Source: Lacrimispora defluvii
GTDB taxonomy: Bacteria > Bacillota > Clostridia > Lachnospirales > Lachnospiraceae
Reading direction: 5' to 3'
Length of the DNA: 64,000 nucleotides
NCBI GenBank assembly: GCA_013036995.1
Contig: JAAOXG010000003.1
Coordinates: 92,699 to 156,698 of the forward strand
In this document: in pieces, positions 9,062 through 17,726 of the stretch
Position numbering within the stretch: the stretch's first letter is position 1
How the letters are laid out: each line of letters opens with the position of its first letter
Notes under the pieces: generated by a model
Told to the model about the DNA's origin: nothing
Databases searched by the model: none
What the model saw: the letters and a program-made list of their open reading frames with translations, nothing else
Position numbers and translations under genes: made by a program

Positions 9062-9448
9062 TCATGATAAAAATACCTGAAGTGTTTCAATCAGCGCCAG
9101 AAGAATCGGCATACTGACTGCCAGCACGGAAAGCTTTCCAAATATCTCAATCTGCGTTCCTACTGCACCGTAGCCTGCATCTTTACAGATTCCTGATGCA
9201 AACTCTGCAATGTAGGTAATTCCTATCATCTTTACCAGGGTGGACAGATAGACGCTGTTGATTTTTATGTAGGACTGGATTTCTTTCATGGTATCAAGAA
9301 TTGTGCTAAGCTTTCCTACCCCATAAAAAAAGATAAAAAACCCTGCTGCAAGGACCAGAAAGGTTCCGTATTCCCCCTTCATTCCTTTTAGGGAAACTGC
9401 CAGAAGCACTGCCACAATCCCCACAACAGCTATGGAAACAACCGTCAT
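9062..9448 (-). CDS. spoIIIAD: Stage III sporulation protein AD
   Basis: 128-residue integral membrane protein with four hydrophobic segments, the usual SpoIIIAD length. Typical segments are KINSVYLSTLVKMIGITYIAEFASGICKDAGY and a C-terminal IFGKLSVLAVSMPI. It starts 8 bp after spoIIIAC with AGGTGA as ribosome binding site. Needed for sigma-G activation in the family; mechanism not visible here. Confidence 0.94.
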   Translation of the reverse strand: MTVVSIAVVGIVAVLLAVSLKGMKGEYGTFLVLAAGFFIFFYGVGKLSTILDTMKEIQSYIKINSVYLSTLVKMIGITYIAEFASGICKDAGYGAVGTQIEIFGKLSVLAVSMPILLALIETLQVFLS

Positions 9449-9456
9449 ATTCTCAC

Positions 9457-9651
9457 CTACAATGCAAACAGATTTTTAATGGATTCAAACAGCTGATAAA
9501 TGTAAGGTACCAGCCAGAACAGCACAAGAATGAGCCCTGCCAGGCTTGTTAAGAATGCCTGCTCTTCCCGTCCGCTGTGTTTTAATACCTGGCAGATGAC
9601 GGAAACCAGAATTCCCACTGCTGCAATTTTAAATATCAAATTGACTCCCAT
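9457..9651 (-). CDS. spoIIIAC: Stage III sporulation protein AC
   Basis: 64-residue protein with two membrane helices, the characteristic SpoIIIAC size. The start MGVNLIFKIAAVGILVSVICQVLKHSGREEQA matches the family. It lies between spoIIIAB and spoIIIAD with about 10-bp gaps. Confidence 0.94.
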   Translation of the reverse strand: MGVNLIFKIAAVGILVSVICQVLKHSGREEQAFLTSLAGLILVLFWLVPYIYQLFESIKNLFAL

Positions 9652-9661
9652 GCTATCCTCC

Positions 9662-10192
9662 TTAATACATTACAATGGTCAGGAATAAACCTCCCATGAT
9701 GCCAAGGCTTGTATAAAGCCGGCTCTTTTCCTGTTTATGATTTCTTAGATAATCAATTGACAGATCCAGCTGTTCCAGATAAAGAAGGATTGTCCTTTCC
9801 TGCATTCCGGTATCTAAATATCCCAGATGTTCCCCAAGCCCCTTTAAATTCTGCTTATCCTCACTGGATAGACACACCTCTTTTGGAAGACCGTCAATTT
9901 CTTCCTGCCAGATGCCATAAAAGCTTTCCCCTCTTTGCCCCATCAATCGTTCTGACACCTTTAAAAACAAATCTCCCATCTGCCCTCCTGCTTTCCTGCC
10001 TGTCCGTTCAAAGGCTTCTGCCAGGGGAGAGTTGGCATAGACGATTTCCCCTTTTAAAAGGAAAATCATTTTCCTTAAATGTTCTACTGTTTTTAGATGC
10101 TCATTCCACTGGGATGCCATATAAAAACCAAGGCCGGAACAGGATACGATTACAAGGGCTGCCCCTGCCAGTCTCAACCATGTATTACCCAT
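9662..10192 (-). CDS. spoIIIAB: Stage III sporulation protein AB
   Basis: 176 aa with an N-terminal membrane helix (LRLAGAALVIVSCSGLGFYMA), a helical soluble region resembling GspF-type segments, and a C-terminal hydrophobic helix. The start ATG at 10192 lies inside ATGGGTAA, overlapping the spoIIIAA stop by 8 bp, with AGGAG ten bases upstream; the longer frame runs through spoIIIAA and is not likely. Works with the SpoIIIAA ATPase. Confidence 0.92.
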   Translation of the reverse strand: MGNTWLRLAGAALVIVSCSGLGFYMASQWNEHLKTVEHLRKMIFLLKGEIVYANSPLAEAFERTGRKAGGQMGDLFLKVSERLMGQRGESFYGIWQEEIDGLPKEVCLSSEDKQNLKGLGEHLGYLDTGMQERTILLYLEQLDLSIDYLRNHKQEKSRLYTSLGIMGGLFLTIVMY

Positions 10193-11192
10193 AAGCCCTG
10201 CTCTCCTGCCTGTCCGGCCGGACCCCGGTTCCAAATATATTTGACTGATACAACTGGGTTCCTCTGGAATCAAAGATCTGATCAATGTTTCCGATTCTGC
10301 CTAAGTTGTTTAAGACAATATACCGTTCAAAAATCCGTTCCTCCAAAAGGGTTCTAAACACCGGCTTCTGACTTAAATCTTCTATGGAGCTGCCGTGTAC
10401 CGTTGCGATGAGTTTGCATCCACAGTTCATTACGTATTCAATGGCATCCAGGTCTTCCCTGCTTCCCACCTCATCAACTGCAATCACTCTGGGAGACATG
10501 GTGCGGATTAACATCATCATCCCCTTTGCCTTTGGACAGCAGTCTAAAATATCAGTGCGGATCCCCAGATCATTTTGCGGCGCACCCTGGTAACAGGCTC
10601 CGATCTCAGAACGCTCATCTACTACTCCCACGTTCATACCTTCAAACTCTCTGGAACCATCTGATATCTGCCGGATCAAATCCCGGAGCAGTGTGGTCTT
10701 TCCGCATCTGGGCGGGGAAATAATCAGGGTATGGCAGACCTCTCTTTGATTTTTATAGACAAAAGGCAGTATGGGAGAAGCACAGCCCTTTACCTGATGG
10801 GAAAGGCGGATATTAATAAAAGATATGTATTTCATGGTTTTTATCCCGGACTCATCAAGGATTGTCTTGCCTGCAATCCCGATTCTGTGCCCCCCTTGTA
10901 CAGTAAGGAAGCCCTGCTTTAATTCTTCTTCAAACGCATACAGGGAGTAGTTACTCATATACTCCATGGTTTCCTTCAATTCGTTTTTTGTAATGTGATA
11001 GGCTTCTTCCAGTTTTTTGCTGATATTTCCTGATCCGGTTAAATAATACTCTTCGTTTCTGTACACCAGCATAAGAGGGGCAGCCACGCGGAGCCTTATT
11101 TCCTGGACTTCGTCGAAATTTAAGGCTACCTTGTTTAAGATTTCTCTTACATTTCTAGAAAACAGATTGATCAGCTCGTCTTTTCTCTCCAC
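10185..11192 (-). CDS. spoIIIAA: Stage III sporulation protein AA (secretion-type ATPase)
   Basis: ATPase of the SpoIIIA channel, related to secretion ATPases and R3H-AAA proteins. Walker A is PPRCGKTTLLRDL, Walker B is IAVDEVG, and ATVHGSSIEDL follows as in GspE-like ATPases. AGGAGG is 7 nt before the GTG at 11192 but only 1 nt before the ATG at 11198, so I prefer GTG (335 aa). First gene of spoIIIAA-AH; a sigma-E-like promoter lies upstream at 11214-11242. Confidence 0.94.
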   Translation of the reverse strand: MERKDELINLFSRNVREILNKVALNFDEVQEIRLRVAAPLMLVYRNEEYYLTGSGNISKKLEEAYHITKNELKETMEYMSNYSLYAFEEELKQGFLTVQGGHRIGIAGKTILDESGIKTMKYISFINIRLSHQVKGCASPILPFVYKNQREVCHTLIISPPRCGKTTLLRDLIRQISDGSREFEGMNVGVVDERSEIGACYQGAPQNDLGIRTDILDCCPKAKGMMMLIRTMSPRVIAVDEVGSREDLDAIEYVMNCGCKLIATVHGSSIEDLSQKPVFRTLLEERIFERYIVLNNLGRIGNIDQIFDSRGTQLYQSNIFGTGVRPDRQESRAYG

Positions 11193-11213
11193 TCTCATCC
11201 CTCCTCTTACCTC

Positions 11214-11242
11214 AATATATGAAAAGTGGGACAAATTATGAC
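11214..11242 (-). promoter_or_regulatory. Candidate sigma-E promoter of the spoIIIA operon
   Basis: On the minus strand GTCATAAT is followed 13 nt later by CATATATT, 13 bp before the ribosome binding site of spoIIIAA. This resembles the sigma-E -35 (TCATATT-like) and -10 (CATACAAT-like) elements. spoIIIA operons are sigma-E dependent in Bacillus; assignment here is by pattern only. Confidence 0.55.
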
Positions 11243-11244
11243 TT

Positions 11245-11293
11245 AAAAAAAGTACTGTCTTTGACAGTTGCCAGTGTCGTGACAGTACTTTTT
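11245..11293 (-). terminator. Rho-independent terminator after the chemotaxis gene
   Basis: Stem AGTACTGTC / GACAGTACT (11251-11259 and 11281-11289) with A-run on one side and T-run on the other, so it could act on both strands. It isolates the chemotaxis transcript from spoIIIAA. Confidence 0.8.
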
Positions 11294-11337
11294 CCTAATT
11301 TACCTTTTATGGTGCAGAATGGATAATAATTTTATAT

Positions 11338-13365
11338 CTATTTATCTCTCAGTTTAAAAGTCTCCACTTCCTGTTTCAGTGCCTGAGCCAGGGAATCCAG
11401 TTCTTCACTGGAAGCAGAGCTTTCCTCGGCTGTTGCAGCATTATTTTGTACCACTGTGGATACCTGGGACAATCCCTGGTTAATCTCATCCATCGCCTGA
11501 ACCTGTGCTTCGGAAGCCATGGCAATCTCATGAATAATGTCATCAACCAGACCTGCTTTTTCTTCCACTGTTTTTAAAATTCCTGCAGACTGGTCAGCCA
11601 GTTTTCCTCCTTCTGAAATTGTAGCTACGGAATAACCGATTAAATCTGCGGTCTGCTTGGCTGCTTCTGCAGATTTTGCTGCTAAATTACGTACTTCATC
11701 CGCCACCACTGCAAAACCCTTTCCAGCTTCTCCGGCACGGGCCGATTCCACGGCAGCGTTTAAAGCCAGAATATTGGTTTGAAATGCTATATCCTCTATT
11801 ACCTTTGTAATGTTTTTAATCTTTTCGGAAGCTGCGCCGATTTCTTTCATGGAGCGGTCCAGCTGATCCATGCATTCATTGCCTTCCCTGACTCCTGTCA
11901 CAGCTTCCTTTACAAATCTGGTGGCATTTTCTACCCGTTTGGCATTTTCCTCTGCCTGGCTGGATACATTGGAGATGGCAGCATTTAACTCTTCCACAGT
12001 GGCAGCCTGCTGGGTTGCTCCCGTCGCAAGAGACTGGGAAGCGCTGGATATCTGCCTTGAACCTTCTGCTACCTGATCAGAGGATACACGGATGTTTCCT
12101 AAAACCGAATTGAGATTCAAAATAATTCCTCTTAAGGAATCCTTAATCTGTACGAAATCTCCTTTATAATCCTGGTTTACACTGACGGTACAGTCTCCTT
12201 TTTCCAGACTGGTGAGTATAACTGAAATTTCATTGATATAACTGTTTAAGGTAGCAATTGTAGTGGTAAATGATTTTGAAAGGGTTTCCAGTTCATTACC
12301 CGTATTAATCTGGGGAACAGGAGAATGAAGATCTCCATCTTCTAAAAGGCGAATCCGGTTAACCAAGTTTAAAATAGGTTCAACAATTGGTTTTGCAATC
12401 CTGAATGCAATTACAAATGACAGAATGATCATAAACAGAGTGATCATCATAGTGGTGAAGAGGGATGTACGAAAGCTTGACATCATCTCCGATTCCTTTG
12501 TAACTACACCAATTGACCAGCCGTCTGTTCCCTTTATGGGAGTATAACCAGTGGTCATATTCACCCCTTTGAAATTAACCGTCTGTATTCCTGTCTTACC
12601 CGCTATCATGTCCTTCATCTCATCGGATGTACCCTGATAGTTTTTATCTGTTTTTGCCATTTCAATATAATTAGTCTGATCTTTTACCCGATCCCTGTTT
12701 TTGTGGGCAATAATCTTGCCCTCTTTATCAATAATAAATCCATAGCCCGATTGACCAACCTCCACTCCATCAATCATCGTGCTGAAGGTATCTGAATCCA
12801 GTGTTGCAATGACAATTCCATTATAATGATCGCTTTTTACCTTTGCGGATACAATTAATACAGTTTTACCCGTTACTTTGCTTACAATGGTAGAGGATAT
12901 GTAAGTGTTCCCCGCAATGGACTGTTTAAAATACTCCCGTTCGCTGGCATCCCCTCCATCGCTGGTTTTTCCATCCGCACCTGCAATGGAGAGTGTTGCA
13001 AATCCGTTGTCTTTTGCAATTTCAGCCAGTAACTGGGTCCTTCGATCCTTACTTAAAGATGGATCTGTAATCTCTGGATTCTGTGCAATAAATTCAATTC
13101 TCGCTCTGTAAAGGTCAATGGAATTCTCCACAGACTGGCTGTAGGCAGTGGCACATTCCGTCAGACGAAGCTCAATATTTTTCTTTGCATCCCGGTAAAA
13201 CATCATGCCATTAATCAACCCGTAGATGGCTGATATGGAAACTGCCATACCAATGATTCCATAGAGAAGCCTCTTTTTTATAGACTTATTTTCCATTTTC
13301 TCCATAATTGTTCTACCTGTTGAATTCTTTTGTTTCAATGCTTTCTTATTTCCTTTTTCCATCAT
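11338..13365 (-). CDS. Methyl-accepting chemotaxis protein with dCache sensor
   Basis: 675-residue transmembrane chemoreceptor. Layout: cytoplasmic N terminus, membrane helix near residues 33-55, periplasmic-side dCache domain (about 60-300), second membrane helix (about 305-330), HAMP, then a long coiled-coil signalling domain. The receptor tip contains EDIAFQTNILALNAAVESARAGEAGKGF split by the conserved hairpin, which contacts CheA and CheW. GAAGGGG precedes the ATG. It starts 17 bp after the YkvI-like gene, so the two are probably cotranscribed; a link between transport and taxis is possible but not shown. Confidence 0.93.
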   Translation of the reverse strand: MMEKGNKKALKQKNSTGRTIMEKMENKSIKKRLLYGIIGMAVSISAIYGLINGMMFYRDAKKNIELRLTECATAYSQSVENSIDLYRARIEFIAQNPEITDPSLSKDRRTQLLAEIAKDNGFATLSIAGADGKTSDGGDASEREYFKQSIAGNTYISSTIVSKVTGKTVLIVSAKVKSDHYNGIVIATLDSDTFSTMIDGVEVGQSGYGFIIDKEGKIIAHKNRDRVKDQTNYIEMAKTDKNYQGTSDEMKDMIAGKTGIQTVNFKGVNMTTGYTPIKGTDGWSIGVVTKESEMMSSFRTSLFTTMMITLFMIILSFVIAFRIAKPIVEPILNLVNRIRLLEDGDLHSPVPQINTGNELETLSKSFTTTIATLNSYINEISVILTSLEKGDCTVSVNQDYKGDFVQIKDSLRGIILNLNSVLGNIRVSSDQVAEGSRQISSASQSLATGATQQAATVEELNAAISNVSSQAEENAKRVENATRFVKEAVTGVREGNECMDQLDRSMKEIGAASEKIKNITKVIEDIAFQTNILALNAAVESARAGEAGKGFAVVADEVRNLAAKSAEAAKQTADLIGYSVATISEGGKLADQSAGILKTVEEKAGLVDDIIHEIAMASEAQVQAMDEINQGLSQVSTVVQNNAATAEESSASSEELDSLAQALKQEVETFKLRDK

Positions 13366-13382
13366 ATTGCCCCTTCTTATTT

Positions 13383-14675
13383 TTATTCTTTTTCATAAAC
13401 GCCATCCCGCCAGCCAATTACTACATTGAGGACAGTTGGAATGATGAGTGTAAATAAATTAATATAGGATACCAGCGTAAGTCCTTTGGAAACAAGGCTG
13501 GTAAGCCCCACCTGTGAGACACCCCAGGTAAAAATAATATAGAACAAAGTGAGCAAAGCTCCTCTTTTGTTTCTTTTTGCTTCTGCTGTCTGGGCACTCT
13601 CGCCTGTTTTTTTCTGATACCAGTTGAGCACGCGGTCATTAAATCCCTGAGCATAGTTAATTGCTGTGGAAATGGTGGCAAAAAAGATGGAAATAGTAAT
13701 AAGGGTAAGTAAAACTGCTTTCACCTGCTCTCCTCCGAATCCGTTTTGCACCACCAAAATGGTATACACCGCTTTTCCCGCTTTCCAGCCTTCTAAAACC
13801 TCAGAATAATTGGCGGCTAAATTGACCACGGTGACCTCAAGGAAAATCCAGTTTAAAATAACAGACAGAACCACGGACCAGCGCAAAGTACTTTTATTTT
13901 TAAACAGCTGCGCGTGATTTACATAAGCTCCGAATCCGCCAAGATTCTGACCGGAAAATATATAGGCCCAGCATAAAGCTGTCAGAAGGTAACTTAAAAA
14001 GCTTCCTGCTCCCGATGCAATTCCCTGATTTATGGATTCTCCCATTACTCCCAGTTCTTTTGTCAGCCTGCCGCAGGTGATATTATAAATAAGATTGGGG
14101 ACGTGAATTGCCAGTAAAGTGACAAAGATCACTGCACTCATGAAAACTGCATTTTTCCTTACAAGACCTGCTCCTTTCATGCAAAGTAAAAACATGATGA
14201 TGCCAACTGCAAAGGTGGTAATCAGGTAAGGCATTCCGGAAAGCTCCGCTAACGCTGATCCGGAAGAAGAGTAGGCGAGGGCCATACATACGATTAAGAG
14301 CCAGTTAAAGTTAAGTTCGTATACAACCTGCATTGGTTTAGCAAACTTACCTCCCAGAAAACGGGAACCATATTTCTTTAAAAAATCACCATAGTCAAAG
14401 GTTTTAAAATCCATTGCAAACTTCATAAAAAAATAGATAATAAAACAGTTGATTGCCCCTACCACAAGGGGCATAAACAGGCAGAAATAAGGCTGTGTTA
14501 CTTTAGGCAGCATCCCGTAAAATCCCGTATTCATAAAAAAATAGGACCAGGGTGTAGAACCGGCGGCAAATCCGCCCCCGCACTGGGAACTAAATGCAAT
14601 GGAAACAAATACGACTACAGTTTTCCAGTCTACTCCACTGGTTTGATTTCTGTTACCTGCAATTCCGGTGCTCAT
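13383..14675 (-). CDS. YkvI-like integral membrane transporter
   Basis: 430 aa with about eleven hydrophobic segments, resembling the YkvI membrane family (LeuT/APC-like fold). Visible points are the N-terminal SIAFSSQCGGGFAAGS unwound-helix-type segment and an interior ATISTAINYAQGFNDRVLNWY region typical of the family. Substrate unknown; relatives are loosely annotated as amino-acid or branched-chain permease-like. AAAGGAGG precedes the ATG, and a TTGGAT-18-TATAAT promoter lies upstream. First gene of a two-gene operon with the chemotaxis receptor. Confidence 0.8.
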   Translation of the reverse strand: MSTGIAGNRNQTSGVDWKTVVVFVSIAFSSQCGGGFAAGSTPWSYFFMNTGFYGMLPKVTQPYFCLFMPLVVGAINCFIIYFFMKFAMDFKTFDYGDFLKKYGSRFLGGKFAKPMQVVYELNFNWLLIVCMALAYSSSGSALAELSGMPYLITTFAVGIIMFLLCMKGAGLVRKNAVFMSAVIFVTLLAIHVPNLIYNITCGRLTKELGVMGESINQGIASGAGSFLSYLLTALCWAYIFSGQNLGGFGAYVNHAQLFKNKSTLRWSVVLSVILNWIFLEVTVVNLAANYSEVLEGWKAGKAVYTILVVQNGFGGEQVKAVLLTLITISIFFATISTAINYAQGFNDRVLNWYQKKTGESAQTAEAKRNKRGALLTLFYIIFTWGVSQVGLTSLVSKGLTLVSYINLFTLIIPTVLNVVIGWRDGVYEKE

Positions 14676-14757
14676 AATACCATCCTCCTTTATGACGACC
14701 CAGTACCCCTCTCCCCGTGAAAGTCGAACTATGTCGTTTTTTTAACAATATAGTCAT

Positions 14758-14787
14758 ATTATAAGACATGTACGAAATAACATCCAA
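14758..14787 (-). promoter_or_regulatory. Sigma-A-type promoter for the YkvI-like gene and chemoreceptor
   Basis: Minus-strand TTGGAT (14782-14787), 18-nt spacer, TATAAT (14758-14763), about 80 bp before the start codon. The 248-bp divergent region holds this promoter and one for the thioesterase gene. Confidence 0.5.
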
Positions 14788-14847
14788 TCGATCCCTCCTA
14801 TGTGAAAACGCGGATCAATAGTTTTTGACCATATATTTATTTACCGC

Positions 14848-14877
14848 TTGTACGCCGGCAAAAAAGTATGATATATT
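14848..14877 (+). promoter_or_regulatory. Candidate sigma-A promoter for the thioesterase gene
   Basis: TTGTAC (14848-14853), 18-nt spacer, TATATT (14872-14877), 48 bp before the ATG. A moderate match only. Confidence 0.4.
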
Positions 14878-14924
14878 GCAGAAAGTACGAAAATTCTTTT
14901 AATAAAGAAGAGGAGGAAGACCAA

Positions 14925-15323
14925 ATGCGTGAAGAAATTATGGAAGGAATCCGGCGTCACATCCTCCCTTTAAGCGGTGTGGAGAAAGCCGAACTTTTGG
15001 AGGTATGGCCGGGACATTCAAAAATCACTTTAGAAATTACAGAAGGTGCCTTAAATCTATACGGAAATCTCCATGGGGGCTTTATCTTTACCCTATGTGA
15101 CATTACATCGGGTATGGCTGCCTATGCTTACGAGTACGCCAATGTCACACAGCATGGAAACATTGATTTTATAAAAGGAATCAGCTCCGGCCAGATCTTT
15201 GTGGAAGCAAACGCCATTCATAAAGGAAGCCGGTCTGTGGTAAACAGAGTGGAAGTTACATCTTCCGATGGAATACTTCTGGCTGCCGGTTCCTTTACCA
15301 TGTATCTGCTTTCAGCACTTTAA
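14925..15323 (+). CDS. PaaI-type hotdog-fold thioesterase
   Basis: 132 aa. Hydrolyses acyl-CoA thioesters in the known members of this family. The signature GNLHGGFIFTLCDITSGMAAYAY holds the HGG turn and the catalytic aspartate on the long helix. I use the ATG at 14925, preceded by AGGAGGAAGACCAA; the upstream ATG at 14868 has no ribosome binding site and lies in the promoter. The substrate cannot be read from sequence. It stands alone, transcribed away from the chemotaxis operon. Confidence 0.85.
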   Translation: MREEIMEGIRRHILPLSGVEKAELLEVWPGHSKITLEITEGALNLYGNLHGGFIFTLCDITSGMAAYAYEYANVTQHGNIDFIKGISSGQIFVEANAIHKGSRSVVNRVEVTSSDGILLAAGSFTMYLLSAL

Positions 15324-15586
15324 AGACAGCTGGTGGACAAATACAAAGATAGCATCATAACTGATTTTTCAGAGGTGATTGATACCTATGTTTCGTTTTA
15401 TAATGACTGGATTAACACTTATGATAAATACTCCAATGGACTGGCATCAAAGGTGATGGGCAATGTATATCAGTGATTGGGATGAATCGATTGGATTTGG
15501 AAAATGCCCTTATTGAAATGGTTACCATAAATAAAGATACGGAATTTACGGGACAGACTTTAAAAATTAATGACTCTTTTAAATAA
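15324..15586 (+). pseudogene. Frameshifted remnant of an unrecognised gene
   Basis: Directly after the thioesterase stop, a 51-codon open stretch (reading ...TDFSEVIDTYVSFYNDW...) ends at a TGA at 15474-15476. A second stretch in another frame (MNRLDLENALIEMV...) runs from 15482 to a stop at 15586. Both have amino-acid composition like real protein and neither has a start with a ribosome binding site, so I read them as pieces of one decayed gene with a frameshift near 15470. Family not recognised. Confidence 0.4.
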
Positions 15587-15596
15587 TGATGGAAGC

Positions 15597-15632
15597 AGAA
15601 GCCGCAGGATATTAATCCTGCGGCTTCTTTTA
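15597..15632 (+). terminator. Rho-independent terminator
   Basis: A 14-bp perfect stem AGAAGCCGCAGGAT / ATCCTGCGGCTTCT with a 4-nt loop and TTTT after it on the plus strand. It ends the thioesterase transcript before the convergent peptidase gene. Confidence 0.88.
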
Positions 15633-15665
15633 GCCAATGGGTGTGTTTCCCCCTCTGTTTTCTTT

Positions 15666-16202
15666 CTATTGATTTAGGATTCTCCTCACCGACTGAATAG
15701 GCTGAAAATCTACATTGGATATCTTAATTCCATCCTCGGGGCCGCTGGCGTGAATCAGCTGGCCATTGCCTGCATAAATCCCGATATGGCCTATGTATGA
15801 GATAAGATCTCCCGGTCTGGCATTTCCAATACCGCCTGCATCCACTCCTGCAGCCGCCTGATCCTGGGAGGTTCTTGGCAGATTGATTCCAAAATTTTTA
15901 TATACACTCTGCACAAAACCGGAACAGTCTGCACCCTCTGTCAGGCTTGTCCCTCCATACCGGTAAGGGTTACCTAAAAATTGTCTTGCAAAGGACACCA
16001 CCTGATCTCCTGCTGCTGACTGGTTTGGTGCAGAGGGTCCGTTTATTCTGGCACCCGGTCCATTTACAGTATTTATGATAAGGGGTTCTATCAGCGGTAT
16101 GGGTTCGTTTGCTGAAACAGTATCAGCCTTTGCTGGGAAGCTGACTGATCCCGCAATTAAGATCCCTGTAAATAAGACTGCAATTAATGTTTTCTTATGC
16201 AT
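15666..16202 (-). CDS. Secreted NlpC/P60 (C40) cell-wall peptidase
   Basis: 178 aa with a signal peptide (about residues 1-27, ending near AKA). The C40 catalytic core spans about residues 65-178: nucleophile Cys in DCSGFVQ, His in GHIGIYAG, and a third polar residue (His) in QLIHASG. These enzymes cut within the peptide stems of peptidoglycan. There is no extra wall-binding domain, only a short linker. AGGAGG precedes the ATG; it lies 20 bp after the DUF3877 gene and is probably cotranscribed with it. Confidence 0.92.
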   Translation of the reverse strand: MHKKTLIAVLFTGILIAGSVSFPAKADTVSANEPIPLIEPLIINTVNGPGARINGPSAPNQSAAGDQVVSFARQFLGNPYRYGGTSLTEGADCSGFVQSVYKNFGINLPRTSQDQAAAGVDAGGIGNARPGDLISYIGHIGIYAGNGQLIHASGPEDGIKISNVDFQPIQSVRRILNQ

Positions 16203-16222
16203 GGTTTCTCCTCCTGTGAATT

Positions 16223-16759
16223 TTAGAATCCCATATCTTTCACGTCTTCTGACAGAAATCTGTGGTATGTCCCATGATTATCATGAAATTTAATGAAATA
16301 ACGGTATGAATCCCTGGAGGGATCCTCGAAATATAAAATGAAATCGCATTCTTCCCCGTCGCAGCTTTCGCAGATATATCTGCCGTCTGAATATCTGGAA
16401 AATACATTTTTAATATCTTCCAGCTGTACACCAGGCTTTTCAATAATTTCAATAAATTCTTTTAAAAAACCACTCTTCTCTTCCTGTTCCCAGACATAGC
16501 GTGCCCCTTCCGGGGGAATGAGAAAGCAGAACCGGTCCTGGCTTTTCGTGATTTTTATTTCACCCAGCCGGTCTTTTACATAAGCTTTGAATTCTTTCAG
16601 TGCTGTTTTTATTTCATCATCCGAATCCCCTGCTTTCAGGATATTAAGCAATGCTTTTTCAGGATAATAAAACCGGATTACTTCGTTTTCATATCCCAGT
16701 TTCATCTGTACTTCCATGATTGAATTAATGAGCATACGCTCCAGAGCAGCAACCTGCAT
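16223..16759 (-). CDS. DUF3877-like protein of unknown function
   Basis: 178 aa, soluble, acidic, no membrane segments. It resembles the clostridial DUF3877 family from memory: an N-terminal helix with ERMLINSIMEVQMKLGY, then EKALLNIL, and a C-terminal part with a CESCDGEEC cysteine cluster that could bind a metal. I chose the ATG at 16759 because AAGGAG lies 7 nt upstream and it avoids overlap with the AspA-like gene, 31 bp away. Function unknown. Confidence 0.65.
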   Translation of the reverse strand: MQVAALERMLINSIMEVQMKLGYENEVIRFYYPEKALLNILKAGDSDDEIKTALKEFKAYVKDRLGEIKITKSQDRFCFLIPPEGARYVWEQEEKSGFLKEFIEIIEKPGVQLEDIKNVFSRYSDGRYICESCDGEECDFILYFEDPSRDSYRYFIKFHDNHGTYHRFLSEDVKDMGF

Positions 16760-16790
16760 GTCCGCTCTCCTTTCCATTCTTGCCGGCACA

Positions 16791-17726
16791 TTATTCATGA
16801 AGCCGCCGTATGATTTTAAAAATAATACCCCCCTCAGTAACGAATGGCTGGGAATGGGAAAAGAATACGATTCCTTCCGTAGGCGCAAGAATCTGGCTTA
16901 TAATCTCACCTTCATAAGGATCCAGGATATCGGCCAGAATCTCTCCCCTGCTTACTTCCTCACCTGGCTTTACGTGGGGGCGGTAAATACCGGCACAGTC
17001 TGTCCTGACACTGGATAAATCGCTTTCATGAAGAACGGTTGCAATATAGCCGCTGTGGCTGGTGTAACGCACCATTCCCATACGGGTTAAAAACCGCAGC
17101 ACAGAAGCCACTGCCATACGGGCAGAGGGTTCGTCAATCTGATCCGTTCCGCTGGTATAGATGGAGAATGCGCTGGTATTCTTTAACTGCCAGTTATAAT
17201 TCAGTGTTGCCTTATCAAATGGCTTGGCATCCCGGACCACCACATAGGGAAGCCCAAAGAGATTTGCAAGACTAGGGTTTTGAAATCCGGTATCCATCAT
17301 ACGTACATGTGGCACGAAATTACCGGGTATATAGAAACTGGTAAACTGAATTCCATAGCTGTATTCTTTCACTGCATCGAAGATACCTGCTGCAATCCGT
17401 TTCGTCGTTTCACCGCTTCCATCTCCCGGATACATACGGTTAATGTCCGAATCATCGGTAGGCCAGAACCGTTTGCCAACATTCAGTGAGGCTGTATTCA
17501 CTGTGGGAATCACCATAATCTCATTGCCTTTAATGATGGCTCCCCTCTCTTCTAACTCTTTCAGCTGTCTGATTAACTGGGAACAGATATAAAGCTGCTG
17601 CACCTCGTTGCCTCTGCAGGCGCCTACAATACAGGCCGACTTTTCCCCTTTGCCGAAATGATAGCCATACAGATTCATATCGTCCCTGTAAAGATTCTTC
17701 AGTGTATAAATGGTTTCTTTTCTCAT
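16791..17726 (-). CDS. AspA/AstE-family protein lacking the zinc site (probable pseudoenzyme)
   Basis: 311 aa, related over its full length to the neighbour at 17723-18661 and to succinylglutamate desuccinylase/aspartoacylase (M14-like) proteins. The fold markers are kept (DINRMYPGD; the C-terminal beta domain with KPGEEVSRGEILADILDP). The zinc ligands are not: the HGDE of the neighbour is RGNE here, DLH is QFT, and the catalytic glutamate region VEMGVG is SIYTSG. It therefore probably cannot hydrolyse amides and may pair with the neighbour. The start codon overlaps the upstream stop by 4 bp (ATGA), so the two are coupled. Confidence 0.75.
   Translation of the reverse strand: MRKETIYTLKNLYRDDMNLYGYHFGKGEKSACIVGACRGNEVQQLYICSQLIRQLKELEERGAIIKGNEIMVIPTVNTASLNVGKRFWPTDDSDINRMYPGDGSGETTKRIAAGIFDAVKEYSYGIQFTSFYIPGNFVPHVRMMDTGFQNPSLANLFGLPYVVVRDAKPFDKATLNYNWQLKNTSAFSIYTSGTDQIDEPSARMAVASVLRFLTRMGMVRYTSHSGYIATVLHESDLSSVRTDCAGIYRPHVKPGEEVSRGEILADILDPYEGEIISQILAPTEGIVFFSHSQPFVTEGGIIFKIIRRLHE

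Noticed and set aside
13421..13681. Second minus-strand frame inside the YkvI-like gene
   Set aside because: Out-of-frame shadow of the transporter.
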